A stretch of 64,000 nucleotides of DNA from Psychrobacter sp. MF31 (GTDB lineage Bacteria; Pseudomonadota; Gammaproteobacteria; Pseudomonadales; Moraxellaceae), in contig NZ_JABBDX010000001.1 of assembly GCF_012847335.1 (NCBI RefSeq), positions 248,001 through 312,000 on the forward strand. The letters run 5' to 3'. Each line of letters opens with the position of its first letter. The stretch's first letter is position 1. The translations under genes and the position numbers were made by a program. The notes under the pieces were generated by a model. It made no database searches, was not told where the DNA came from, and was given only the letters and a program-made list of their open reading frames with translations. Positions 7,221 to 17,363 of the stretch are shown in pieces.

Positions 7221-8336
7221 ATGATTAAAAGTAAAAAAATAACGGTCGTGTTTCAAGGTCACATTGACCCCAATCAACTTGGAACGGGCGCCACGGATGG
7301 CAGTGACTTTTTGTATAACTTGGCGCAAACTAAAAAAGCCCTACCTAAAGCTCGAATCATTTTATCGACTTGGAACAGCTTTGAATTTCCAAGTGACTAC
7401 AATACCGCTGCCAAACTTGGCGTTGACCATTTAGTATTAAATCCCGATCCAGGTGGACTACCAAACATCAAGTTTGGCTACGACACCCCAAATAACGTCA
7501 ACCGCCAAATTGCTTCAACGGCGGCGGGAATGGCACTGGTCGCTACCAAATACGCGTTAAAACTGCGCGCTGACAGCTTTTTAACGTCAGATCATTTGCT
7601 AAGCATTTATGACGATTACGTCAAAGCCATTAAAAAAGCGCCGCAATCAGACAGCCAGACGCTCAGCGCTCAATCACCAACATCACCGCAAAAAGCCTCA
7701 AAAAAATCAAAATCTAGCAGTGTAAAACGCAAGAAAAATAATAAAAAATACTCACCAATTGCCGTAGCCAGCTTTTTTACCATCGACCCCAATGTTTATG
7801 AGCATATGGCGTATCATGTGAGTGACTGGGTTCAGTTTGGTAAGCGCAAAGCTTTGCAAGAATATTGGTCAGTCAAACCGATGAGCGAGAAAAACGCCAC
7901 TTATTTTGAAAGTCATAGTCATGATGATGACGCGGCGTTTTTTGACAATCAGTTTCGCACCAAGCTTGCTGTTGAGCAGCATATCGCGGTCAAATACGCC
8001 AAATCACGCGGCTATAAAGTGCCAAGCCACTACAACCAAATTGATGATGAGATTTTAACGGGTTACAATCGCTTTTTAGCGGAACATTTTATCGTTCTTG
8101 ATCTTGACCAATTTGGCTTAAGCTTTCCTAAATACGGCTGGGTTCAAGGTGATGACTTTATGGCGCTTAACTGCGTCAATCATGAGGACTGGTATCGCTT
8201 ATTAAGCGAGCATTGGCAACTTAATAACCCTAACCAAGCGCTTCTTGATGCCGCTGACTCACGCTTGGCACTTAAGCGTGATAACCTTGCTAGAATTGCT
8301 GCTGAGCAGGTGACTATGAGTTTGATTTATCCTTAA
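7221..8336 (+). CDS. WavE-family lipopolysaccharide synthesis protein
   Basis: 371 residues of the WavE family, named for a Vibrio cholerae LPS core gene and thought to be glycosyltransferase-like. The opening ITVVFQGHIDPNQLGTG and later ILSTWNSFEFPSD and LKLRADSFLTS are the recognisable family segments; RADS may be the nucleotide-sugar DxD-like site. Between about residues 145 and 180 there is a Ser/Lys-rich low-complexity stretch (QKASKKSKSSSVKRKKNNKK) that looks like an insertion. The ATG at 7221 follows AAGGAC. It converges on a polysaccharide operon across a bidirectional terminator, which suggests the same surface glycan. Confidence 0.8.
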   Translation: MIKSKKITVVFQGHIDPNQLGTGATDGSDFLYNLAQTKKALPKARIILSTWNSFEFPSDYNTAAKLGVDHLVLNPDPGGLPNIKFGYDTPNNVNRQIASTAAGMALVATKYALKLRADSFLTSDHLLSIYDDYVKAIKKAPQSDSQTLSAQSPTSPQKASKKSKSSSVKRKKNNKKYSPIAVASFFTIDPNVYEHMAYHVSDWVQFGKRKALQEYWSVKPMSEKNATYFESHSHDDDAAFFDNQFRTKLAVEQHIAVKYAKSRGYKVPSHYNQIDDEILTGYNRFLAEHFIVLDLDQFGLSFPKYGWVQGDDFMALNCVNHEDWYRLLSEHWQLNNPNQALLDAADSRLALKRDNLARIAAEQVTMSLIYP

Positions 8337-8368
8337 ATTATTTATGCTTAAATCTGTAATTTCCCATA

Positions 8369-8399
8369 AAAAAGCGGCTTAAAGTTGCCGCTTTTTTAT
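8369..8399. terminator. Bidirectional terminator
   Basis: Inverted repeat aaagcggc / gccgcttt (8371-8378, 8387-8394) with flanking A and T runs, between the convergent WavE gene and the nucleotidyltransferase gene. Confidence 0.85.
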
Positions 8400-8430
8400 T
8401 GTTAAGTTTTACTCTGATAAAAAGCTTTTA

Positions 8431-9177
8431 TTAACCTGCTTTTTTTAATGGCGCACGTTTTAAGCCATTGGTTAATAAAGCACGATATTCATCCGGCGTT
8501 CCGCAAAAGTCAATCTCATCATCAGTAATACAGTGATAACGAACGCTTTTACCTTGCTCAATCAACAAGTTGTAAATCGGCGCGATATAAAGCTCATTAT
8601 TGACCAATAAGTTTTTTGCTTTTGCCTCATTTAACACATTAATATAAAGCTGTTTGCTGGCAAAATAATATAGCCCATCGCTACAAAGGTTTGAAATGCG
8701 CTCTTTTTCGGTAGTTCGAATCACATTATCATCGTCATCAATCTCAATAAACGACCAATGATCGCCATCGCCTTCAAACACTTCTAAATATCCTGAGCAG
8801 TCAGGTAAAAAGTCAGGCTTAATAAAATCATAGCGAAAGGTATCAATATTAAAAATAAACAACGGCTCGTCATCATCAATATTTGGGTTGTCAATACCAA
8901 GCAGCACCGTTTCCGCTTGACCTTGGGTTTCAAAATCAAGCTCTGTTATCAGATAATGTTGAACACCAAGCGCTGTCAGTCTTGATTCAACAAAACTTTT
9001 GGCATCAAAAACATTGCGGACGACAATCACAAAAAGCTCGCTTGCAAAATAGCGCTCGAATGATTTGAGCGCCAAATCAAACACAAACTCATCATGAATA
9101 GTCAACTGATACTTTGGAACCTCAAATCCTGCTTTAAAAAAGCGACTGCTAAGCCCCGCCATTGGAATGACAATCAT
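8431..9177 (-). CDS. Sugar-phosphate nucleotidyltransferase-like protein
   Basis: 248 residues with a nucleotidyltransferase (GT-A fold) N-terminus: MIVIPMAGLSSRFFKAGF is the NTP-binding loop and VPKYQL contains the usual Pro-Lys. FNIDTFRYDF occupies the position of the metal-binding Asp motif. The family charges a sugar or alcohol phosphate with CTP or another NTP to make an activated precursor. It is the last gene of a three-gene minus-strand operon with a HAD phosphatase and a kinase-fused protein, consistent with making an activated building block for a surface polysaccharide. The substrate is unknown. Confidence 0.7.
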   Translation of the reverse strand: MIVIPMAGLSSRFFKAGFEVPKYQLTIHDEFVFDLALKSFERYFASELFVIVVRNVFDAKSFVESRLTALGVQHYLITELDFETQGQAETVLLGIDNPNIDDDEPLFIFNIDTFRYDFIKPDFLPDCSGYLEVFEGDGDHWSFIEIDDDDNVIRTTEKERISNLCSDGLYYFASKQLYINVLNEAKAKNLLVNNELYIAPIYNLLIEQGKSVRYHCITDDEIDFCGTPDEYRALLTNGLKRAPLKKAG

Positions 9178-9225
9178 AAAAATCCTTAATTTTAATAGTA
9201 TTAGGTTTCAATCCTAGTATTCCCT

Positions 9226-10881
9226 TTAGCCTTCCAACACATCCTTGTTATAAGTTTGGTCATGGTAAGTTTGATCATGATAAGCAGCGGTTTTTGGGCT
9301 TTGGCCTTGATAAACATAAGTTTTATACAAGCGATAAGCATTGAGCAGCATGGCTTTTTGACGATCAGGACGGTCAGCATGTAAAGGCAACATCGATAAA
9401 AACAACAGCACGACAGCAGGCATAATAGCCTTCATTTCAAACTGTTGATGAAATTTGGTTTGTAAAAAACAATCTTGAATTTGTGCCAAACGATCGTCGA
9501 TATCAAAGCAAATGCTTTGGCTTTGACCCCGATCGTGCTGATGAGTGACGATCTCAAAGCGCCCCGCAATAATAAAGTCATACATGCCAACCACGGAATG
9601 GGCAAGTTTTGCCAAGTCATAACTTAAATCACCGAAAATGCTAAAATTGTTATGACAATCAAGACCGCGCGGGTCGATAAGTTTGAGCCTGCGACCACGA
9701 ACGTCAAACAGCATATTACTAAAGCATAAATCGCCATGCATAATGATCGGCTGGCTTGGCAGTTGTAGGGCGCGCTCAATACAGTCGTTGGCAATATCAA
9801 AAATAGAACCAATTGAGACGCCTTCGTAATCAACGGGCGCATGCAAGTCAACTTGGCTGGATTGCTGATAAGTTTTTAACCTGCCAAAGGTTTTTTTACG
9901 GTACAAGTCCTCCAAACAGTCATCAATTTGAGTCAACTCTAACGGCTGCATCTTGTCACTGGTGGTGGCTTGAGCGAAAAACTCTTTAACCAAATCAAAA
10001 ATCTGCTGCCAAAACCAAATGGGGTTGCGACCATGAACATAAAGCTCATTAAGCGGAAGGATCGGTAAAAACTCTAATTGATAATATGTCGTGATGTCAT
10101 CTTGCAAGCGACCATTGCCAATAAACTGCGGCGTAAAGCGCTTAAGCGAGGCAGGTAAATTGGTAAACCAGTGGACTTCGGCTTGAATCTTGACATCATC
10201 ATCACTGGTTTTGGTAACAACGCCGGCGTCAATGGTCAGCGCATTAAATGAGCGCTGGGTGGTGATGCTGGATCGAGCATCAAAGTAGCTATTAAAATGA
10301 CTGCAATTGTACCAATCCGTCGGTTGAACCTCTTTAAGTGAGATGCTATCATTATAATGATGAATGGCATCAATAAAGCTTGAGGCTGATAACGCAAGCG
10401 CTTTGGTCAAATTGGGTTTTGAGGAAAAGGCAAAATAACCAAGCCAGCGTGACTCATTATCTTGGCGCTGATAGCGATCATACCAGTCACTTTGCCGGCA
10501 AGCACCTGCTACGGCAATACAATCATTAGCAAGTGGGATATCATTTAAAAGCCGATCGCCTTGCAAAATCCGAATGGTATCGTCACAATTTTCCGACTCA
10601 ATATTGAGCAGATATAAGATCGCCTCAGCAAAGCTTAATTGATCGCAAATGCGTTGAACGCTTATTTCAAGCTCTTTGATAACTGCTTGCTCGTTAATGG
10701 TTAATTTATAGTGTTTTGGTAGCGTCACAACAATTTTTTCATGAGGAAACTTGGCTTTAAAATTTGCCACTTGCAGCTCAAGCATTTTTTTGTTGCCAAT
10801 CGGAAGCATACATGGCGGAATAAGCCCAATTTCAGCTTCAAATTCTGCATTTACAAATCGGGATGAGTGAATAATAATCAT
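9226..10881 (-). CDS. Kinase-fused polysaccharide biosynthesis protein (NTase-like N-terminus plus aminoglycoside/choline kinase-like domain)
   Basis: 551 residues. The C-terminal half carries an aminoglycoside/choline kinase-like site near residues 380-410: MHGDLCFSN is the catalytic loop and LIDPRG the metal-binding loop. The N-terminal 230 residues read IIIHSSRFVNAEF...PPCMLPIGNKKMLELQV, which resembles a nucleotidyltransferase but lacks the usual Gly-rich NTP loop, so it may be degenerate. The start at 10881 overlaps the upstream stop as ATGA, indicating translational coupling. Context suggests phosphorylation of a small alcohol or sugar for capsule or LPS decoration; this is inferred. 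Confidence 0.65.
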   Translation of the reverse strand: MIIIHSSRFVNAEFEAEIGLIPPCMLPIGNKKMLELQVANFKAKFPHEKIVVTLPKHYKLTINEQAVIKELEISVQRICDQLSFAEAILYLLNIESENCDDTIRILQGDRLLNDIPLANDCIAVAGACRQSDWYDRYQRQDNESRWLGYFAFSSKPNLTKALALSASSFIDAIHHYNDSISLKEVQPTDWYNCSHFNSYFDARSSITTQRSFNALTIDAGVVTKTSDDDVKIQAEVHWFTNLPASLKRFTPQFIGNGRLQDDITTYYQLEFLPILPLNELYVHGRNPIWFWQQIFDLVKEFFAQATTSDKMQPLELTQIDDCLEDLYRKKTFGRLKTYQQSSQVDLHAPVDYEGVSIGSIFDIANDCIERALQLPSQPIIMHGDLCFSNMLFDVRGRRLKLIDPRGLDCHNNFSIFGDLSYDLAKLAHSVVGMYDFIIAGRFEIVTHQHDRGQSQSICFDIDDRLAQIQDCFLQTKFHQQFEMKAIMPAVVLLFLSMLPLHADRPDRQKAMLLNAYRLYKTYVYQGQSPKTAAYHDQTYHDQTYNKDVLEG

Positions 10882-11249
10882 GGCGTCATCCTTAATAGCT
10901 TGCAAACCTCAGCGTAAGATAAGTTTAAAAACTCATCAGGTCTGATCGCTTTATCATCAACATAAAATCCTTCAAATCCGCACCATGGTTTGCCCACATA
11001 AATCTCGTCATAAGGCACCTCATGACGGTCAAGCCAATCGATAATAATCGGTAAGGTATTTTTATTAATTTCGCCCACATTCCCTGAAAATGTTCGCATA
11101 TTGCGACTGGTGTGCAGCACAATAGTAAAGCCCTGACGATGATAATCACGAAGCTTGTCAATCATGTCAAAAGCTGGCACCGCATTTTTATAATCACCAT
11201 CTTTGGTATGGCACAACGTGTCATCCAAATCAAAAATAAGTCGTTTCAT
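10878..11249 (-). CDS. EcbF/BcbF-type HAD phosphatase of capsule biosynthesis
   Basis: 123 residues, a minimal HAD hydrolase. Motif I is FDLDDTLCH with nucleophile D7 and acid D9. HTSRNMR supplies motif II, VGKPW the motif III lysine, and YVDDKAIRPDEF the acidic motif IV. The short cap-less form matches the capsule-associated EcbF/BcbF group found in Pasteurellaceae loci. It is the first gene of a minus-strand operon; its TGA overlaps the next ATG by four bases. It probably dephosphorylates a sugar or polyol phosphate. The preferred substrate cannot be inferred. Confidence 0.75.
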   Translation of the reverse strand: MKRLIFDLDDTLCHTKDGDYKNAVPAFDMIDKLRDYHRQGFTIVLHTSRNMRTFSGNVGEINKNTLPIIIDWLDRHEVPYDEIYVGKPWCGFEGFYVDDKAIRPDEFLNLSYAEVCKLLRMTP

Positions 11250-11464
11250 AAGTCCTTTTCTTAATTATTTTATAAAGTTTTGGCAAAGTTGTTTTATAGC
11301 CGCGAAGCGGTTGTTATAGCGCCAATTATTATTATAAATGGTAGGACTATCATAGCCTTGATGATGGCGTATTGTCGTATCAAAGTTGTTTAATTAGGCA
11401 AGTTAAATTCACATAAAATTACGATAGATAAAATGACTTTTGCTAAAGAGTTATGAAGATATAA

Positions 11465-11500
11465 AAAAAGCGCAACCAATTTTGGTCACGCCTTTTTTAG
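11465..11500 (-). terminator. Terminator after purB
   Basis: Read on the minus strand, AGGCGTGACCA pairs with TGGTTGCGCTT, using three G-U pairs, across AAAT, followed by a T-run. The wobble pairs make it stable only in the minus orientation. Confidence 0.7.
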
Positions 11501-11538
11501 TTAAAATTTGAAAGTGGTTAAAACAAAAAAGCTTTTAT

Positions 11539-12954
<1,416 letters not shown>

Positions 12955-13149
12955 TTAACGTTAAGGTTGGATGAGAGGTAAAAAGGTTGGGTGATTATAG
13001 CAAGAGTTTGGCGAAAAAAGTGCCAATTAAAAGAAGATTGCTCATAAAGATGGGATGATTAGAGTGGTTGAGCTAAAACTGTAGATCATTGCGATATATG
13101 AATTTTTAGCCTATTAGAAAAAAGTGTACTCAAAAGTTGAGTTTAAGGC

Positions 13150-13178
13150 TATTAATTTTATAAAATCACGATTATAAT
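13150..13178 (+). promoter_or_regulatory. Putative promoter of the lipoprotein gene at 13226
   Basis: TATAAT at 13173-13178 lies 47 bp before the ATG. The hexamer 17 bp upstream, TATTAA, is a weak -35. The surrounding DNA is AT-rich. Confidence 0.35.
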
Positions 13179-13225
13179 AGCGCCCGAAATCATGATAAGA
13201 GTTACTATTATATTAAGGTAGGACA

Positions 13226-13561
13226 ATGAATAAACGGGCAACAGTTGTAATTTTAATGAGCGCGTTCTTGTTAAGTGCTTGTGGTGGTGATTCTGACAGT
13301 AGTGGCAGAGTCGTTTCAGGCGGTACAGGTTCTAACGGCTCAAGTTCTGGAAGCGATAATACAAACCCTTCAGTTGCTCAATGTAAAGTTCAGGGAAAAA
13401 GGGTTTCAATTCCTCATGAAGGCATTTGTAGTATCACACTTCCAGAAGTAAATGGTGGTAAAGAAAGCTTATTAAAATGCTCTACAGGTCGGATAACGTT
13501 AAATGGGGTAGCGATTGACGGTATGGAATTATACGGTCATATCTTTCAATGCGCTAAATAG
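13226..13561 (+). CDS. Hypothetical lipoprotein
   Basis: 111 residues. The lipoprotein signal MNKRATVVILMSAFLLSAC has lipobox LLSAC. The mature chain starts with a Gly/Ser-rich flexible linker (about residues 20-50), then a small domain with four cysteines (QCKVQGKRV, GICSITLP, LKCSTGR, FQCAK) that could form two disulfides in the periplasm. AAGGTAGGAC precedes the ATG. The next gene begins 14 bases later, so the two are probably co-transcribed. No family was recognised. Confidence 0.7.
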   Translation: MNKRATVVILMSAFLLSACGGDSDSSGRVVSGGTGSNGSSSGSDNTNPSVAQCKVQGKRVSIPHEGICSITLPEVNGGKESLLKCSTGRITLNGVAIDGMELYGHIFQCAK

Positions 13562-13575
13562 TAAATGTTTTGCGA

Positions 13576-14340
13576 ATGAAAGATAACGCGTTATTTATCG
13601 CAGCCGTTTTAATCGCCTTTATATTTGGATTTTTAACGGCATATTTATGGCAAAGTAAGCAGCAGTTAGATCAGGTGATGAATCCTAGCGTAACCTCGGT
13701 AGCGGCGGTCGTTGATTCGCAGCATCTTGACAATCCTAAAAATAACTTACCAAATTTAGCCGTCGAAAATAATGTAAAAGCGCAAACTGCGCCGTTAGCT
13801 ATGTTATCTAATGCCACGTCACTCAATGATTTCTCCTCTGAGCAAGCGCTCAATATTGTCAACGATATGCCCGATTATATGCTTGGTCAATATATTGATA
13901 AATTTATGGCAAAAGGGGCAAGCGATGCCATCAATGACAAGCGGCAATTTGCGCAGCGCGCCGTCGAGGAGCTGTATAGCAAAAACGACAATCAGCCGTT
14001 AGTTGGCAATATCAAATTGTCATTAAGCTCTGAGGTGCCCGCATCGTCAGTTAGTACAGCGATGCTAAATAAAAATGCCAAACTATTTGCGCATTTGGAC
14101 ACGTCAGGAAAAGTGCCAGCCAGCCCGTTTGTGTTTGTTAAATGGGTGAATAACCAAACGGGTCAAGTTTTACTTTTTGAAAAAAAGGACATTGTAGCAA
14201 ATCGTAACCAAAACTGGGTCAGTTTTCGACCTTATGATGGCTGGAGCGCCGGAAGCTACGATATCCGCTTTTATCAATTTACCTCTGAGCTTCAGCCGAT
14301 TGCTCAGCTAACTTATGATGTTTATGAGGTAATTGATTAA
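13576..14340 (+). CDS. Membrane-anchored hypothetical protein
   Basis: 254 residues with one N-terminal membrane helix (ALFIAAVLIAFIFGFLTAYL) and a short positive N-terminus, so the bulk should be periplasmic. The C-terminal 90 residues look like a beta-rich domain (LFAHLDTSGKV, WVSFRPYDGW, YDIRFYQFTS). The ATG at 13576 is preferred over the TTG two codons upstream, but no clear ribosome-binding site is seen, which suits coupling to the lipoprotein gene just before it. It converges on mnmA with only 6 bases between stops. Function unknown. Confidence 0.65.
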   Translation: MKDNALFIAAVLIAFIFGFLTAYLWQSKQQLDQVMNPSVTSVAAVVDSQHLDNPKNNLPNLAVENNVKAQTAPLAMLSNATSLNDFSSEQALNIVNDMPDYMLGQYIDKFMAKGASDAINDKRQFAQRAVEELYSKNDNQPLVGNIKLSLSSEVPASSVSTAMLNKNAKLFAHLDTSGKVPASPFVFVKWVNNQTGQVLLFEKKDIVANRNQNWVSFRPYDGWSAGSYDIRFYQFTSELQPIAQLTYDVYEVID

Positions 14341-14346
14341 CGCTTT

Positions 14347-15585
14347 TTACAACCCACATGGCGCATCAATCTTTGAGATGACCCCACCGCCTAAGCAAAC
14401 CTCGCCTAGATAAAACACCGCCGATTGCCCTGGGGTGACGGCGCGCTGAGGCTCATCAAAGACGACGCGGACTTGGCTGCCGTCCTCATTATCTGCAAAA
14501 ACGCTGCACGATTGGTCAGGCTGACGGTAGCGCGATTTGGCAGTACATCTTAAGCCTTGGTTTGAAAAAACTGCTTTTGGCGCTCGATTTTCAACCCAAT
14601 CCATTTTATAAGCGGTTAAGGTGTTGCTTAAAAGCATGGGATGATCATGACCTTGACCGACGATTAAACGGTTATTTTGTAAGTCTTTTGCGAGGACGAA
14701 CCAAGGTTCTTCAGGTCGGTTTTTCACGCCGCCAACGCCGATACCGCCGCGCTGACCTAAGGTGTAGTACATAAGACCATCATGCTGACCGATAACTTGA
14801 CCGTCATCGGTGACGATATCACCTTGTTTGGCGGGTAAGTACTGCTGCAAAAAGTCTTTAAATCGGCGCTCACCGATAAAGCAAATTCCGGTTGAGTCCT
14901 TTTTCTTGGCGGTGATCAAATCATGAGCTTCCGCAATTTGACGAACGATGGGCTTTTCAAGCTCGCCAACCGGAAATAGCGTTTTGGCAATTTTATCGCC
15001 GCCAACGGCATGCAAAAAGTAACTTTGGTCTTTGTTATTGTCCAAGCCGCGAAGCAGTTGTGCGACGATTTCGCCATCGTCATTTTGATAGTTGACACTT
15101 CGGCGCGTATAGTGACCGGTGGCAATAAAATCGGCGCCAAGCGTTAACGCAAAGTCCAAAAACGCTTTAAACTTAATTTCTTTATTGCATAAAATATCCG
15201 GATTTGGCGTTCGACCGGCTTGGTATTCGGCTAAAAAATGCTCAAAAACACGATCCCAATATTCCATGGCAAAGTTTGCGGTGTGCAGCTTGATACCAAT
15301 CTTATCGCAAACGGCTTGAGCGTCCGCCAAATCTTCCATCGCGGTGCAATATTCCGTGCCGTCATCTTCTTCCCAGTTTTTCATAAACAAGCCTTCGACC
15401 AAAAATCCAGCTTGTTTAAGCAGTACCGCCGATACCGATGAGTCAACGCCGCCTGACATTCCGACAATCACGCGCGTGCTTGAAGGATTTGGGATATCCG
15501 CAAGCGTTAATGCAGGGTGGGCAGCAGAGTTTTGGTTTGGCGCATGATATTCGGTCGCTTGAGAAGATGAGGAGATAACAGACAT
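14347..15585 (-). CDS. mnmA: tRNA-specific 2-thiouridylase MnmA
   Basis: 412 residues. MnmA adenylates U34 of Lys, Glu and Gln tRNAs and inserts sulfur delivered by the Tus relay to give s2U34. The PP-loop ATPase motif SGGVDSSV begins at residue 44. The catalytic cysteine pair is C133 (DILCNKE) and C235 (TGICFIG). The HYTRR and KDQSYFL segments are also typical. The N-terminus is about 35 residues longer than in E. coli, Ser- and Ala-rich, and may reflect a downstream true start, though none with a good ribosome-binding site is obvious. tusDCBE at 48595-50105 would supply its sulfur. Confidence 0.95.
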   Translation of the reverse strand: MSVISSSSQATEYHAPNQNSAAHPALTLADIPNPSSTRVIVGMSGGVDSSVSAVLLKQAGFLVEGLFMKNWEEDDGTEYCTAMEDLADAQAVCDKIGIKLHTANFAMEYWDRVFEHFLAEYQAGRTPNPDILCNKEIKFKAFLDFALTLGADFIATGHYTRRSVNYQNDDGEIVAQLLRGLDNNKDQSYFLHAVGGDKIAKTLFPVGELEKPIVRQIAEAHDLITAKKKDSTGICFIGERRFKDFLQQYLPAKQGDIVTDDGQVIGQHDGLMYYTLGQRGGIGVGGVKNRPEEPWFVLAKDLQNNRLIVGQGHDHPMLLSNTLTAYKMDWVENRAPKAVFSNQGLRCTAKSRYRQPDQSCSVFADNEDGSQVRVVFDEPQRAVTPGQSAVFYLGEVCLGGGVISKIDAPCGL

Positions 15586-15715
15586 AATTTGCTCAACAAC
15601 TTATGGTAATATAAGCGCGATATTATAACAGCTAATCGGGTAGGCAGGTAAATGGGAAGCGGTAATTTGCGAGCTGCCCTGAGGTTTTATAGGTAAGTTT
15701 TTATAGGAAAACATA

Positions 15716-16216
15716 ATGATAAAAATCGGTCAAGGTATTGACGTTCATGCGTTTCATAACAGCGGCGCTCAGCAGCAATACGTAGTGCTGGCGGGTGTTC
15801 ATATTGAGCATAGCCACAGCTTACTTGCGCATTCTGACGGCGACGTTGTTTTGCATGCCTTAGCGGATGCGCTGCTTGGTGCGCTTGCGATGGGTGATAT
15901 CGGTCAGCATTTCCCCGATACCGATGCGGCAAACGCAGGGCTTGATTCGCGCATTTTGCTGCGCTATGTTTATGGCAAAGTCTTGGCAGAAGGCTATCAG
16001 CTTGGTAATGCCGACATTACCGTGCTTTGTGAGCGTCCCAAGCTTGCGCCATACAATGAGTTGATGCGCGCCAACATCGCAAGCGACTTGCAAACCGACA
16101 TCAAAAACATCAGTATTAAAGCCAGTACTACCGAAAAATTGGGCTTTACCGGCAGACAAGAGGGCATCATGGCGCAAGCCGTGGTATTATTAACCCCAAA
16201 CGCCGTTAAAGCCTAA
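15716..16216 (+). CDS. ispF: 2-C-methyl-D-erythritol 2,4-cyclodiphosphate synthase
   Basis: 166 residues, the usual size. IspF cyclises CDP-methylerythritol 2-phosphate in the MEP route to isoprenoids. The zinc ligands are D9 and H11 ([10 protein letters not shown]) and H47 ([13 protein letters not shown]). The LLAHSDGD block and the C-terminal [13 protein letters not shown] signature are intact. It is divergent from mnmA with about 130 bp between starts, and grxD follows 36 bp after its stop, so the two may share a transcript. Confidence 0.96.
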   Translation: MIKIGQGIDVHAFHNSGAQQQYVVLAGVHIEHSHSLLAHSDGDVVLHALADALLGALAMGDIGQHFPDTDAANAGLDSRILLRYVYGKVLAEGYQLGNADITVLCERPKLAPYNELMRANIASDLQTDIKNISIKASTTEKLGFTGRQEGIMAQAVVLLTPNAVKA

Positions 16217-16252
16217 TAGCGTCATCCCCTTTTTATTTATCTTGGAGTAGTT

Positions 16253-16591
16253 ATGACTGACCAAACCAACACCGACATCGAACAGTTAATCCGCGATCAA
16301 ATCCGCGACAACAAAGTGATTTTGTACATGAAAGGGACACCGCAGTTTCCGCAGTGTGGCTTTTCAGCACGCTCCGTTGACGTATTGACCCAAATCGGTC
16401 GCCCGTTTGCCTTTGTCAACATCTTAGAAAACCCTGAAATCCGCGCGACCTTGCCAAAAGTAGGCAACTGGCCAACGTTCCCGCAGCTTTGGGTGAATGG
16501 CGAATTGATGGGCGGCTCGGATATCATTTTACAAATGTACCAATCGGGCGAATTAAAGCCACTCATTGAAGCCAATAGCCCAGAAGCTTAA
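16253..16591 (+). CDS. grxD: Monothiol glutaredoxin GrxD
   Basis: 112 residues of the monothiol CGFS glutaredoxin class, which bind and transfer [2Fe-2S] clusters with glutathione. The active site CGFS has C35 in the context KGTPQFPQCGFSARS. The glutathione-contacting WPTFPQLWVNGEL and GGSDI segments are present. CTTGGAG lies 7 bases before the ATG. The gene follows ispF closely and ends at a strong terminator. Confidence 0.96.
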   Translation: MTDQTNTDIEQLIRDQIRDNKVILYMKGTPQFPQCGFSARSVDVLTQIGRPFAFVNILENPEIRATLPKVGNWPTFPQLWVNGELMGGSDIILQMYQSGELKPLIEANSPEA

Positions 16592-16620
16592 TAAAAGCTT
16601 TAATCCATAGTTTTATAAAA

Positions 16621-16660
16621 AAATCAGCTCAAGCTTAACGTTTGGGCTGATTTTTTTTGA
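16621..16660 (+). terminator. Terminator after grxD
   Basis: aaatcagctcaa pairs with ttgggctgattt across a short loop and is followed by eight T residues. Confidence 0.9.
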
Positions 16661-16743
16661 TTTTTTAAAGTTGACAGTCATGTTGTTTTTAGAAAAATTT
16701 TCCCCATATAAGACATTTAAAATGACAACAATAAAGGACTGCT

Positions 16744-17220
16744 ATGACTGACCAAAGTACAGACACTCACCGTGAAGCGCTCAAACAAGTCTCAGCGCAA
16801 ATCATTGATTTAGCAAACAATGAGCCAAATTCGGCGCTCAAATGCATTCACCAATTAAGCGTGGCAGGCGGCGCAACCGAAGCGACCTATCAAGCCATTG
16901 AGCAGCGAATCCGCGTTGACCAAGACAGCACTGGCGCTTATCATTTGGCATTACTTGCGCAAAATACGCCCGATTTACCCATTGATGTTTGCGCGCTGAT
17001 TGATGTGGTTATTCATCATGGTGACAACCGCCAACGCCTAGCTTTGCTTAAAAACTTACCCTTACCGCCCGTCGATAGGATTAAATCGGCAATTGCGGCG
17101 ACCAAAATTGATGCTGATATTAGCGAAATGAACCGTTATTTGGCAGACAATCCGGAAGGTTTGGGAAGTCAGCATATTATCAACAGTTCGCAAAATGACC
17201 AAATCGTGCCGTTGTCTTAA
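16744..17220 (+). CDS. Hypothetical cytoplasmic protein
   Basis: 158 residues, mostly helical by composition, acidic, with no signal peptide or membrane segment. It opens MTDQSTDTHREALKQVSAQ, superficially like the GrxD N-terminus 500 bp upstream (MTDQTNTD), but the rest is unrelated. AAAGGAC lies 6 bases before the ATG, and the frame is closed by fabric typical of the neighbouring genes. It sits between the grxD terminator and mnmG with 143 bp before the latter. No family was recognised. Confidence 0.65.
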   Translation: MTDQSTDTHREALKQVSAQIIDLANNEPNSALKCIHQLSVAGGATEATYQAIEQRIRVDQDSTGAYHLALLAQNTPDLPIDVCALIDVVIHHGDNRQRLALLKNLPLPPVDRIKSAIAATKIDADISEMNRYLADNPEGLGSQHIINSSQNDQIVPLS

Positions 17221-17363
17221 TTGTTTTTAATATTAAGCGTAATAGTAAAAGCGAATAAAACCTAAAATCTCAATATAATTATTGCTATAATCATCGGCTG
17301 ATTTTATTTTTTCTGATTTTAATTTAAAAGTTAACCCCAAGCGTTTTTAGCAAGCGAGGCGAC

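Noticed and set aside
11290-11320. Small ccgc/gcgg hairpin upstream of the HAD phosphatase gene
   Set aside because: Only four paired bases in the core with no T-run or conserved riboswitch feature; too weak to call.
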